The notes: generated by a model from the letters alone, not told the origin. A DNA stretch of 64,000 nucleotides from an uncultured Bacteroidales bacterium (GCA_900317745.1 ONHW01000007.1:1-64000); one strand, 5' to 3'; positions 23,603 to 32,412 are shown, counted from the first letter of the stretch. Made by a program: numbers and translations.

Positions 23603-24664
23603 TCAGTTAGCGTGCTGCATGAACGGCAGGTTCTTCGCCTGCTCGTAGGTCAGTTCGGCGAGTGCTTTGTTCTGTGCGTTGACTCCGTTGAGTGCGTCGA
23701 ACATCCGCTCCAGACCTATCTTGCCTCCACCGGACGACAGGATGCACACTACGCAGATGTTCTGCAGTCCGATTGCTGAGGAGATAATATCCAGATCCGT
23801 GTTGCCGAGTTGGTGTCGCGCCAGCAGATAGGCATCTTCCTCGTAACGTTGGATCAGCCTGTCAACATCGCCAAGGGTGTTGCAGTTCAGTGCAGTCAAC
23901 ACGCTCAGGTACTGTGCGAACGGTGCGTCCTGAATCTCTGCCTGGTTGATGGCGGCTATACGTTTGTTGAGTATATCCAGCGTACCGAGTTGCAGGTAAC
24001 TGCGGAACGTATCACCGTCCAGCAGCACGTCATCCAGTTTGCCGTTCTGCACCAGCGTATGTACGCGCCGGCGGTAATCGGTCAGTTCGGTGCGTATTCG
24101 GCTGAACTCGTCGTCCGCCATCTCAAGGATACCTGCCAGGCGGTTCATACGGCGCATGTACTCGCGCGGGATCTCGATGCCCGACTTGTAACCCGTGTCG
24201 TGGTTGATAGCAGCCCAAGCATGCTGGAGCGTAGTACGCAGTTGCAGTTCGAAGCGGAAATCATACCCCGGCAGGCGACAAATGTAATGCAGCGAGTTGT
24301 AGCCGAAGCTGTCCAACTGGTGCAGTTTGCGCTTGTCAACGGAGTTCGCCCAATCGATCTCAAACAGCTTCTCAGCCATCGAGGCTATACGGTCCACATC
24401 ATCGGTGTAGAACGTTACGATACGTGCGCCCACCAGATCGGTGATGTCCGACAGCGTGGCGTACTTGGCGCCCTTGAGTGCCAGTTTGCCTGACAGCGAG
24501 CCTTCCGTCTTGACGCGGGCTTCCATGGTCGTAACAATCAGCCCGCTGCGCAACAAGGCCTTCTGCAACTTGGCGAGCACAGCATCTTTCATCTTCTCCA
24601 GAGTGGGCAACGCATCGCGGTACTCCTCAAGGATCAGTTGGCAATGAAGGTCGAGCGCGTCCAT
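23603..24664 (-). CDS. RelA/SpoT-domain (p)ppGpp synthetase-like protein
   Basis: A 353-residue protein. Residues about 20-190 are a RelA_SpoT nucleotidyltransferase domain: VKTEGSLSGKLALKG, DITDLVGARIVTFYTDD (76-89), LDSFGYNSLHYICRL, and FELQLRTTLQHAWAAINHDTGYKS with Glu139 of the catalytic ExQxRT motif. There is no HD, TGS or ACT domain. The C-terminal 150 residues are helical and unrecognised. The ATG at 24664 overlaps the TGA of the STAS gene by one base (TGATG); a GTG one codon earlier is also possible. It probably makes pppGpp/ppGpp from ATP and GDP/GTP under control of the operon's partner-switch proteins (inferred). Confidence 0.88.
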   Translation of the reverse strand: MDALDLHCQLILEEYRDALPTLEKMKDAVLAKLQKALLRSGLIVTTMEARVKTEGSLSGKLALKGAKYATLSDITDLVGARIVTFYTDDVDRIASMAEKLFEIDWANSVDKRKLHQLDSFGYNSLHYICRLPGYDFRFELQLRTTLQHAWAAINHDTGYKSGIEIPREYMRRMNRLAGILEMADDEFSRIRTELTDYRRRVHTLVQNGKLDDVLLDGDTFRSYLQLGTLDILNKRIAAINQAEIQDAPFAQYLSVLTALNCNTLGDVDRLIQRYEEDAYLLARHQLGNTDLDIISSAIGLQNICVVCILSSGGGKIGLERMFDALNGVNAQNKALAELTYEQAKNLPFMQHAN

Positions 24665-24966
24665 CACTGAATCTCAAATAAGCTGATGAATCCGGTCATC
24701 ATGAACACCTGACGGATATCGGCATTGATGTTACGTACAATAACCTTCGAGTTGTGCGCCGCAGCCTCCTTGCGGATGCTCAGGAAGATACGCAAGCCGG
24801 ATGAAGAAATATATTCCAACTCAGTGCAGTCAAGGATAATCTCTTTGTCGGCTGCCTCCAGCAGCGGCTTGACAGCCTCTGTGGTGGCTACGGCAGCTGC
24901 GGTATCCAAACGCCCTGCAAACTGTGCAATCAGTTGATTGCCGTTTTCTTGAATGGTTGTAGTCAT
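24664..24966 (-). CDS. STAS-domain anti-sigma factor antagonist-like protein
   Basis: A 100-residue single STAS domain like RsbV/SpoIIAA. It has IQENGNQLIAQFAGRLD, ILDCTELEYISSSGLRIFLSIRKEA with Ser54-56 covering the conserved phosphorylation site, and a terminal ISLFEIQ. In known systems a W-type kinase phosphorylates this Ser and a SpoIIE/RsbU phosphatase removes it. Both of those activities are predicted in the upstream fused gene. No sigma factor is encoded in the operon. It is translationally coupled to the alarmone synthetase gene. Confidence 0.93.
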   Translation of the reverse strand: MTTTIQENGNQLIAQFAGRLDTAAAVATTEAVKPLLEAADKEIILDCTELEYISSSGLRIFLSIRKEAAAHNSKVIVRNINADIRQVFMMTGFISLFEIQ

Positions 24967-25020
24967 ATTATTTACGATTTTACAATTTACTATTTACGAT
25001 TTACGATTTATCTGTTTATT
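24967..25020. repeat. Degenerate ATTTACGAT repeats between SpoIIE and STAS genes
   Basis: Units of TTTACGATTT and variants fill the intergenic gap. The same motif occurs upstream of thiL (1918-1975), at 29128-29168 and upstream of rpsD (46910-46950). Confidence 0.75.
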
Positions 25021-25034
25021 GTATGCGCAGCGGG

Positions 25035-27086
25035 CTACAGTTTCTTCACCAGAGTGAGTATGTTCTTGTCGCCCTGACGCTCGTAGTACACTTCGTCCAT
25101 GAGCTGGCGCACCAGGTGAATACCCAGCCCGCCTATCGGGCGCTCCTCGGCGGAGAGAGTGGTATCAACTTCGTCTTTCTTCGTCGGGTCGAACGGCACG
25201 CCTGTGTCGCTGACGGTGAAGATCATCCGTTTGCCGTCAGCACTGTCGTCCTCGGTATATTCGACAAACACCTTGCCGTCGTTCCGTCCCGGGTAGGCGT
25301 AGAGCATTACGTTGCTCACTATCTCCTCCAGAGCGAGGTTGATAGGCATATTCAGTTCGTCGGGCACCTTGAGTTCTTCCACCCACTCGGCAAGCGTAGG
25401 TATCTGCTGTATATCGTTGCGCATGACGATAGCCGACAACTGGTAGCGTATGGCGAGCATGGTCAGATCATCGCTCTGCGGTGCGCCGTCCACAAACTGC
25501 TCAACGCTTGCCTTCATGGCTTCCACTATCTCCTGCGGACGCAAGCCGGCTGTTGTACCCAGCGTATCTTTCATCTGCTGTTCGCCGTACTGTGCATGCT
25601 CCTTGTTCTCCGCCTCGGTTAGTCCGTCGGTGTAGAGGAAGATTGTCTCGCCGCGCTTGAGTTGCAGGCTTTGTGCCTTGTATTCGAATCCCGGCAGCAC
25701 GCCTATCGGCAGGTTAGGCAGCACCTCTATATCCCGCACGCTGAACTTCGGGCTGTCGAGCAGCAGCGGAGCGTTATGTCCGGCATTGCAGTACAGCAAC
25801 TCGCCGGTCTCCAGATTGAGTACGCCTACAAACAAGGTGACGAACATATTCTGGTCGTTCTGTTCGGCTATCGTGTTGTTGATCTGCGTAGCTATCCGGT
25901 CGGGGAACTCGGAGTGAGCCGTGGTGCTGCGGAACAGTGAACGGATAGTAGCCATCACCAGCGAGGCGGGTACGCCCTTGCCGCTCACGTCACCCACACA
26001 GAAGAACAGCTTGTCATGACGTACGTAGAAGTCATACAGGTCACCGCCAATCTCCTTGGCAGGCTGAACCATGCCGTAGATGTTCAGATCCGGACGGTCG
26101 GCAAACGGCGGGAAAACCTTCGGCAGCATGGCGTTCTGGATGGTCTGTGCTATCTCCAACTCGCCCTCCATACGCTGCTGACGGGTGTGCAACTCTACCA
26201 GACTGCGGATGTTCTTCGCACTGCGGTACATGATATATACGAGCAGCGCCAAGCTCATCAGCATCATAATCGTCACAATCAGACCTATACGGTTCAGGTC
26301 GGCAAACAATATGTCCTCGGGGATAATTACCGTCAGGTGCCAACCTGTGGCGTCAATCATCTCGTCAAGTATCAGATATTTGCGTCCGGGGATCGTGTCC
26401 GGTCGGCCTACTATATCATTGCCGGAAGGTGAAGCTATCGAATAGTAACTGCCCTTATACACCTGCAGGTACTGGGATACCTTGCTGAGTCGGTATAGCG
26501 AAAAATCGATGCACGCCACGGCTACCACTTTGCCCTGCTTATCCTTGATCGGGTACGAGCAGCTGACCACCATCTTTTGCGCACCTACCTCATCCATATA
26601 CGGCTCTGACCACCATGCGCTGTCGATCTGCAATCCGTTGTTGAACCACTCGGCTTGCAGGTAATCGTGGCTGGCGCTGCCAATCTGCCGCGTATAGATA
26701 TCCGGCACGCGGCTGCTGCATATCTCGTACCAGCGCCCCTGGTCGGGGTAATAGTCGGCTATGAACGCCACACCGGCACTCTCCACGTTGGGCAGCGTCT
26801 CCAGCAGCGTTTGTGTACAACCGTAGATCGCCTGGGGCTTATCCAGGTTATGCTCCGCCATCATCGCCAGCATCTTTGCCGCTGCCTCCATCTCGGCGGT
26901 GGCTACGTTGATCTCAAGCTCGGCGGCACGCAACTCTGCCTTGGCTCGGTACACAGCCTGATCGCGGATGACCGAACGGCTGTAGAAGTATTGAATACAA
27001 GCTATCGTCTCGAGCGCTACTGCGGCTACTATCAGCAGCCATAAGCCGGTACGCGGACTATTGGGTTTGGATTGTTTGGTTTCCAT
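25035..27086 (-). CDS. Sensor SpoIIE/RsbU-type phosphatase fused to RsbW-like ATPase
   Basis: A 683-residue membrane protein from the ATG at 27086. TM1 is at about 14-34, an extracytoplasmic Cache-like sensor at 36-265, and TM2 at 266-287. A short linker leads to a PPM/SpoIIE phosphatase domain (about 310-550) with GGDLYDF (347-353), GDVSGKG (365-371), YTDGLTEA (485-492) and SDDLTML (538-544), all metal Asp residues present. The C-terminal HATPase_c_2 domain (about 555-683) has LEEIVSNVMLYAY, DTGVPFDP and GGLGIHLV. It thus joins the signal input, the STAS phosphatase and the STAS kinase in one chain. It heads the seven-gene operon. Confidence 0.93.
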   Translation of the reverse strand: METKQSKPNSPRTGLWLLIVAAVALETIACIQYFYSRSVIRDQAVYRAKAELRAAELEINVATAEMEAAAKMLAMMAEHNLDKPQAIYGCTQTLLETLPNVESAGVAFIADYYPDQGRWYEICSSRVPDIYTRQIGSASHDYLQAEWFNNGLQIDSAWWSEPYMDEVGAQKMVVSCSYPIKDKQGKVVAVACIDFSLYRLSKVSQYLQVYKGSYYSIASPSGNDIVGRPDTIPGRKYLILDEMIDATGWHLTVIIPEDILFADLNRIGLIVTIMMLMSLALLVYIMYRSAKNIRSLVELHTRQQRMEGELEIAQTIQNAMLPKVFPPFADRPDLNIYGMVQPAKEIGGDLYDFYVRHDKLFFCVGDVSGKGVPASLVMATIRSLFRSTTAHSEFPDRIATQINNTIAEQNDQNMFVTLFVGVLNLETGELLYCNAGHNAPLLLDSPKFSVRDIEVLPNLPIGVLPGFEYKAQSLQLKRGETIFLYTDGLTEAENKEHAQYGEQQMKDTLGTTAGLRPQEIVEAMKASVEQFVDGAPQSDDLTMLAIRYQLSAIVMRNDIQQIPTLAEWVEELKVPDELNMPINLALEEIVSNVMLYAYPGRNDGKVFVEYTEDDSADGKRMIFTVSDTGVPFDPTKKDEVDTTLSAEERPIGGLGIHLVRQLMDEVYYERQGDKNILTLVKKL

Positions 27087-27139
27087 ATATTTTTCTTTCG
27101 CTGAATAAAGTTTTATTCGGCACAAAGCCGTTTGAACTG

Positions 27140-27171
27140 CAAAGATACAAAAAAAAATGCACATTTGCAAC
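27140..27171 (-). promoter_or_regulatory. Signalling operon promoter (probable)
   Basis: Minus strand TATCTTTG (27147-27140) with GTTG (27171-27168) 20 bases upstream. The -33 element departs from TTTG by one base. Start codon at 27086. Confidence 0.65.
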
Positions 27172-27379
27172 TATTCGCGAATAATTTTTGCATAAATGTG
27201 CATTTTTCGTCTCAAAGGGCACTTTCACGCTCCGTTTGGCAACCGCTCGCAGCAGTCTGGCACACCGGCACATACGCTGTTGGGCAACACTCCGGCACGA
27301 GGGGATATGCTATAAAACATAAATAATTTCAACACTTTATAGCATAATATAGGAAAAACTTATCAATTATTCGCACTCG

Positions 27380-27411
27380 TTTGCAAATGTCAAAAATTAT
27401 TCGTACCTTTG
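27380..27411 (+). promoter_or_regulatory. Promoter of the AraC-type gene
   Basis: TTTG (27380-27383), 20 bases, TACCTTTG (27404-27411), with the ATG at 27439. Confidence 0.85.
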
Positions 27412-27438
27412 CTTCTCCAATTACACAAAACATATTTT

Positions 27439-28283
27439 ATGAGCAAGATTCAAACCACGGTACTACATACAATGCAAACTATTACAGTGCCGGACATTAA
27501 CGAGCACGAAGTGCTGGTGTTAGACGATTACTCACCACCATTTCATCAGCAGGAGTTCACTTCGGATTGCATGAATATTCTGATTGTTCACGACGGAATT
27601 TGTCATGCATTCTACGACAAGAAGGAGGTCTTGCTCCGCAAGAACGATGTGCTGGTTATTCTACCCAACCACATCTGCCAGGAGCTGTCCAAGAAAATTG
27701 CCGCAGATGGTGAAGGGGCAACCAAGTTCCTGACCATTTCCGTGACGGGGGCGAGAAACTTTGCCGAAGCTAAGACCATTGGCATGAGTGTTGCCAAGAA
27801 CTGCGTCTGACCGAGACCATCCGTGAGGTCAGCGCCCTAAAGCAGATACCTTACCGCCACGACATACTCATCCATCTGGTGGACGTATTGCTCTCGCTGC
27901 TGAGTTACTACCGCAGCGAGACGGAGGACAAGAGAGAGGATATATCGTCGCACAGTTACGAGATCTATAACCGCTTCTGCGACCTGCTGGTTAAGCACTA
28001 CCGCGATTCGCGCGAGGTAGCGTTCTATGCCGACAAACTCCAGCTCACGCCCAAGCACTTCTCCAAACTCGTGCTGGACGCTACAGGTCATACAGCACTC
28101 TTCTGGATCGAGCAGCATATTATCATCAAAGCCAAGCAGATGCTGCGTAGCCGCTTGGACTTGTCGATTCAGGAGATCTGCTACGATTTAGGGTTCAGCG
28201 AGCTCGCTAACTTCTCACGATACTTCAAGCGCGTTACCGGCTACTCGCCCAAGGCGTTCCGCGATAATCCCGCGCTCAAGTAA
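27439..28283 (+). pseudogene. AraC-family transcriptional regulator broken by a frameshift
   Basis: The first frame (27439-27810) encodes a cupin-like AraC sensor start (HEVLVLDDYSPPFHQQEF). It ends right after AKNCV. One base out, from about 27795, the frame reads ELRLTETIREVSALKQIPYRHD and continues into an intact two-helix AraC DNA-binding domain (LSIQEICYDLGFSELANFSRYFKRVTGYSPKAFR). One missing base in GCCAAGAACTG, most simply a lost G giving Ala-Lys-Glu-Leu, restores a full-length protein of about 280 residues. Otherwise the sequence is well kept and the promoter is perfect, so the break is recent, or is a sequencing error. Its target is unknown. Confidence 0.85.
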
Positions 28284-28289
28284 TTCTTA

Positions 28290-29120
28290 TCAAAAACTCT
28301 TCATCACACCGAACTTCAGTCCGTACAGTCCGGGCGTAAACTGGTTGGACAGCAAATTGCGCAACCTACCCGAGAAAACGATTATATCGTTCGTATGCTC
28401 ATTGTAACGCTTGCCTGTATCGGGATCGGTGTAGCAGAACGTTGTGCCGCTGTAGCCGAAACTGATGATCGAGAAGAACAGCTGCAGCGTGCTCTTCTTG
28501 TTGAACTGATAGGTGATCACCGGCGAGACCTGCGCGCCATACACGATGGTGTGCCGTAGTCCGTCATAATCCGTGCCTTTCACTTTGCCGGCGGTCACAC
28601 GCGGATACTGCATGCCTGTGTACAGGTGTGCCTCCAGCCAGATGCCCACTTTGTCGTTGAACAAGGTCTTGAGCCGGTAGCGGCCGTAGGGCGTTACCTC
28701 CCACGCACCCTGACGGATACGCAGATCCTGCGACACCTGCGAACCGTCCAGCGCCTCATAGGCATACGTCGTATAACTGTCCTGATAACTGCCGCCCAGA
28801 CGCACACCCATATACATCCGTTCGTTCAGACGCCAGCCTATCTCGGGCGTCAGACTCACCGACCAGCCGTTCTCTTTCCTGTTCGAACGCGAGTCCTGAT
28901 GATAATAGATGTCGAAGTTGTAGCCGTAGTACAGCTTCTGTTTCCACAACGGCAGTACCTCCGGTGCAGCCGTGCTGTCTGCCTGCGACACGCTGTTCAG
29001 AGCTGTCTGGGCGTGATTGATCACACGCGTCACATCGCTCTCCAGATTCGTCTCCTGGGCAGCACACACACCTACGCCCGCCACGAACAGCAGAATAACA
29101 TACAGAATATTGCGCCTCAT
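28290..29120 (-). CDS. Outer-membrane beta-barrel protein, function unknown
   Basis: A 276-residue protein from the ATG at 29120. A signal peptide (ILYVILLFVAGVGVCAAQ) is followed by a short linker and alternating amphipathic strands rich in Tyr and Gly (YYGYNFDIYYHQD, YMGVRLGGSYQDSY, GIWLEAHLYTGMQY, STLQLFFSIISFGYSG). The chain ends in Phe (GVMKSF), as expected for a Bam substrate. I do not recognise a specific family. It lies 48 bp after xpt and is probably co-transcribed with it. Confidence 0.72.
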   Translation of the reverse strand: MRRNILYVILLFVAGVGVCAAQETNLESDVTRVINHAQTALNSVSQADSTAAPEVLPLWKQKLYYGYNFDIYYHQDSRSNRKENGWSVSLTPEIGWRLNERMYMGVRLGGSYQDSYTTYAYEALDGSQVSQDLRIRQGAWEVTPYGRYRLKTLFNDKVGIWLEAHLYTGMQYPRVTAGKVKGTDYDGLRHTIVYGAQVSPVITYQFNKKSTLQLFFSIISFGYSGTTFCYTDPDTGKRYNEHTNDIIVFSGRLRNLLSNQFTPGLYGLKFGVMKSF

Positions 29121-29168
29121 AAGCATGTATTTAATTATCAATCGTAAATCACCAAATCGTAAATAACT

Positions 29169-29741
29169 TTACTCTATCTCCAGCGTGTTGTCGGGATTGA
29201 TGCGCCGGATGGTTGCCAGCGCGTGGTAGGTTATGCCGTGATCGCGCAGGAACTGACCGCCCTTGGCAAAACCTTTCTCCACCAGAAAACCCATTCCCGC
29301 AATCTGTGCGCCCGACTGGCGGCAGAAGTGGATCACGCTGCCTGACGCATGACCGTCTGCCAGAAAATCGTCGATAAACAGGATCCTGTCATCAGCGGTC
29401 AGAAAACGCTTGTCGATACACACGGTCGTGTCGTCGGCGCGCGTGAACGAATAGACCCACGACTTCCACGACTCGTCCACGTTTTTCGGGTTCTTCTTCT
29501 TGATGAACACCACCGGCAGATGCATCAGGTAGCCCGTAAGGATAGCCGGCGCTATGCCCGACGCCTCGATGGTGACAATCTTGTTCACGCCGCTGTCCTT
29601 GAACAACCGCGCAAACTCCTCCGCGCAATGCATCAGCAACTGCGGGTCGAGCTGGTGGTTCAGAAAACTGCTCACCATCACTACATCACCCTCCGCCTTC
29701 GCACTGCCGTCACGTAATATTCGTTGCTTAAGTTCTTCCAT
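29169..29741 (-). CDS. xpt: Xanthine phosphoribosyltransferase
   Basis: A 190-residue enzyme from the ATG at 29741, converting xanthine and PRPP to XMP in purine salvage. Signatures are VNKIVTIEASGIAPA, PVVFIKKKNPKN, and the PRPP-binding ILFIDDFLADGHASG, which is specific to the Xpt branch. A promoter lies 30 bp upstream, leaving no room for a purine riboswitch, unlike Bacillus xpt. Confidence 0.95.
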   Translation of the reverse strand: MEELKQRILRDGSAKAEGDVVMVSSFLNHQLDPQLLMHCAEEFARLFKDSGVNKIVTIEASGIAPAILTGYLMHLPVVFIKKKNPKNVDESWKSWVYSFTRADDTTVCIDKRFLTADDRILFIDDFLADGHASGSVIHFCRQSGAQIAGMGFLVEKGFAKGGQFLRDHGITYHALATIRRINPDNTLEIE

Positions 29742-29770
29742 ACGAAATGCTTTCCATTTATTAGCAACTG

Positions 29771-29802
29771 CAAAGGTACAAAAAAAATCCGACATTTGCA
29801 AA
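29771..29802 (-). promoter_or_regulatory. xpt promoter
   Basis: Minus strand TTTG (29802-29799), 20 bases, TACCTTTG (29778-29771). Confidence 0.85.
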
Positions 29803-29876
29803 TGTACGGATAAAAAACTGCATTATTTTCTGCTTTTTCGTTGCTGCAGCAGGTATCTGCTACGTGCAAAAACAAT

Positions 29877-29903
29877 AATTGCCGGCGTTGTTCGCCGGCA
29901 ATT
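29877..29903 (-). terminator. Terminator of the 727-residue secreted protein gene
   Basis: AATTGCCGGCG / CGCCGGCAATT, an 11-bp perfect stem with five-base loop, followed on the minus strand by ATTGTTTTTG. Confidence 0.93.
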
Positions 29904-29922
29904 ACTGTAGTGCATGTTGCTG

Positions 29923-32106
29923 TTACTTGCTCAAGGTTACGCCTTGTGCGTCGTACTCAACGTTGTTGCGACGGATGATCAGCTGACCGTTGCGCAGGAT
30001 CTTGGTGGCAACAGCCTTGGCGTCGGTGTTCGCTACACTTGCGCCGTACTCACCCAGACGGGCATTAACCTTGTAGCCCTTCGAGTTGATACCCTGTACC
30101 TCGATCACGGCTTTGTCGTTTACGGTCATCACGCCGTCCACGATGAACCAGAGAGGTATATTATAGTATCCCTCGGCATCCGTTGTGCCGGCGAACGAGC
30201 CGGAGAGATTCTGACCGGAAACCGAACCTGCTGTGATTGTTCCGGGAACCATCTCCTCTGCCGATACAGGATATTCACCTGCTACGAGCTCGCTTGCACC
30301 TGTCGGCAACCAAACCTCCAGAACGATCGTCTCTCTTTCATCGTTAGCAGCCGAGATGAACAGCACGCCGTAATTTGCCAGATAGGTGTCATCTATCTCA
30401 TACGTCGGGTACTGAGCATTGAAGTCCTTCTCGGCGTCATACTCGATCTCGGTCGAAGGCACGTAGGTCACAACCTTGGCTGCTATTTTCAGCGTAAACT
30501 CAGGCACATCCTTACCGTCCAGGTAACCCTGACCGAGATACGTACCCGTGATCACTGCAGTCGAATCCTGGGCATTGAAGGTAACAATGATATTCATTGC
30601 CAGCGGAGTGTACTCCTCAGCCACCTTCAGCGAGTCGTTCTGAACATATACAGAGTCGATATAGGTGTACTGCATATCCAGGTCAGCCTCCGAGTATGTA
30701 CCTTCAACTGCGTCGGATACGACGTCAATGGCTACATAGAATGTGTTATCTGCATTCACGCCTACTACCTGCCAATCTTTGGTGTCAGGATAGATAGTCA
30801 GCACTGCATCGTTAATCTCGATTGCAACATCGCGAGTCTTGTCAGGACGAACATACTTCAGATCCAGTGTGTACTCGATGTTGTCGTAGCACAGTACCTT
30901 ACCGGTCAGTTCAGCACCTTCCGAACCGTTGATGATCTTGATGGAACCGCTGTACATTTCAATATCGTTAATGTCACCGGATGCGTCTTCTCCTCCGATT
31001 ACGAACTCACCGGATGTGCCGGGCAGCGAGAAGTAAACCTTGTAATCATCGTTGCTGGCAGTAGCCATAACAACGCCGAAGTAGTCATACCATGAGTCGT
31101 CTATTACGAGGTTAGTGGCTTCGATGGTAGCCTCACCCTTCTTGGTAGGAGCGGCATAGAATGCGTCAAAGATGTACTTCACGCCATCGGATGCCATGAT
31201 CTCGGCTGCGATCAGCAGACTGTCGTTACGCTCTATGATAACTGCTTTTGCACTCTTGGCGTCCAGCACCGTGCTGTTGCCTTCCGCGTCATTGATTGCA
31301 ACCCTGGTGTAATCAAGATCGAAATCTTCGTTAGCGCTGTCATACTCGCCTACGGCTGACTCGCCGTTCTCGCTCAAGATATCCAATTGGAACGCATACT
31401 CGGCATCTGATACACTTACCGTCCAATCCAGGAAGTATGAGCTGTACGAGAGCTTGGCGCTCGTCTTGAACGAGTGGTTAACCTCTTCGCCCGTCGGAAT
31501 GAACTCCTCCTCGTCGTAGTGGAACGTGAAGGCTGCATCCAGCGAGTCAACACACGAACCTACGAAGTGTACAAGGTTCTTCTCGTCAATCGTCTTTACA
31601 AGTGCCAACTCCTTGATACCATAGTGCCAGTCACCGTCATAGAAGACACCGGCATACTGGCCATCTTCTCCTACCCAGATATCCTCAACCGTGTAGGTCT
31701 TGCCCAGTTGCAGATCAGTAGCCTCACCGCCGTAGATGATATCGAAGTAGAACGCAACCGTATTGTCCTCGCCATACAGGTAGAGTTCACCGTCTGTTTC
31801 GTAGTCCTCAATCTCCCACGAACCGCAAGTTACATCAATTGCCTCTGCCTTCGCACGCTTCAGCGATGCGGTAGCAATCTTTGCCTCACCGGCGGCAAGA
31901 CGAGCGTTCTTCTGCATCTCAGCCTGCTTCTTCTTGGCAAAAGCGTCTTTCTTTACGGACTTCTTTGCCAAAGATTTCTTCTCCGTACGCAGTTTTTCTA
32001 CTGCTGCACGCTGAAATTTAACCACACCGGCTTTCTTGGCTACCGGAGCTGCACTCGCGCCCAGCACAATGGCTACAGCGCACAAAAGTGATAAAAATTT
32101 CTTCAT
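29923..32106 (-). CDS. Large secreted modular protein, function unknown, T9SS-like C-terminus
   Basis: A 727-residue protein from the ATG at 32106; the frame runs further upstream through promoter and repeat DNA and that part is rejected. Signal peptide 1-19 (FLSLLCAVAIVLGASAA). A Lys/Ala-rich coiled stretch follows to about 85 (KKSLAKKSVKKDAFAKKKQAE). Four or so beta-rich modules of roughly 130-150 residues then recur, each with a W/Y-D-Y, a Y-F/V-x-x strand and a Glu/Asp-rich segment. The last 30 residues (KILRNGQLIIRRNNVEYDAQG) look like the final strands of type IX secretion C-terminal domains. Acidic composition suggests an extracellular place. No family is recognised. Confidence 0.75.
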   Translation of the reverse strand: MKKFLSLLCAVAIVLGASAAPVAKKAGVVKFQRAAVEKLRTEKKSLAKKSVKKDAFAKKKQAEMQKNARLAAGEAKIATASLKRAKAEAIDVTCGSWEIEDYETDGELYLYGEDNTVAFYFDIIYGGEATDLQLGKTYTVEDIWVGEDGQYAGVFYDGDWHYGIKELALVKTIDEKNLVHFVGSCVDSLDAAFTFHYDEEEFIPTGEEVNHSFKTSAKLSYSSYFLDWTVSVSDAEYAFQLDILSENGESAVGEYDSANEDFDLDYTRVAINDAEGNSTVLDAKSAKAVIIERNDSLLIAAEIMASDGVKYIFDAFYAAPTKKGEATIEATNLVIDDSWYDYFGVVMATASNDDYKVYFSLPGTSGEFVIGGEDASGDINDIEMYSGSIKIINGSEGAELTGKVLCYDNIEYTLDLKYVRPDKTRDVAIEINDAVLTIYPDTKDWQVVGVNADNTFYVAIDVVSDAVEGTYSEADLDMQYTYIDSVYVQNDSLKVAEEYTPLAMNIIVTFNAQDSTAVITGTYLGQGYLDGKDVPEFTLKIAAKVVTYVPSTEIEYDAEKDFNAQYPTYEIDDTYLANYGVLFISAANDERETIVLEVWLPTGASELVAGEYPVSAEEMVPGTITAGSVSGQNLSGSFAGTTDAEGYYNIPLWFIVDGVMTVNDKAVIEVQGINSKGYKVNARLGEYGASVANTDAKAVATKILRNGQLIIRRNNVEYDAQGVTLSK

Positions 32107-32217
32107 AATTTGTTTGTTTAAATAAATAAATATTATAGTAGTTTGGTTTAATGTCTTGCGTGCAGCGCTGCCTCGTGCGAGGCACAAAAAAAACGATGCG
32201 CGAACGCAAATCGACTG

Positions 32218-32249
32218 CAAAGATATAAAAAAGTAAGCAAACATCCAAA
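32218..32249 (-). promoter_or_regulatory. Promoter of the 727-residue secreted protein gene
   Basis: Minus strand TTTG (32249-32246), 20 bases, TATCTTTG (32225-32218). The leader is about 105 nt. Confidence 0.85.
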
Positions 32250-32412
32250 TTTCGCAGCATTTTTGCTCAAATTTGGAAAAATTTTTGACATTTTGCAATA
32301 TACAGGCACAAAACAAGTGCCATTTGCTGCCTGTTTTGCACCCGTTTTGCCCGTTCTGCCTCCAATCCGGTGCGGATGTCGTTTTCAGGGTGAGAGGTGA
32401 CAGACGAAATGC

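Noticed and set aside
27087..27170. 28-codon N-terminal extension of the SpoIIE sensor
   Set aside because: It overlaps the promoter -7 element; the ATG at 27086 gives the normal start before TM1.
29742..29802. Purine riboswitch upstream of xpt
   Set aside because: The promoter leaves a leader of only about 25-30 nt, too short for the aptamer.
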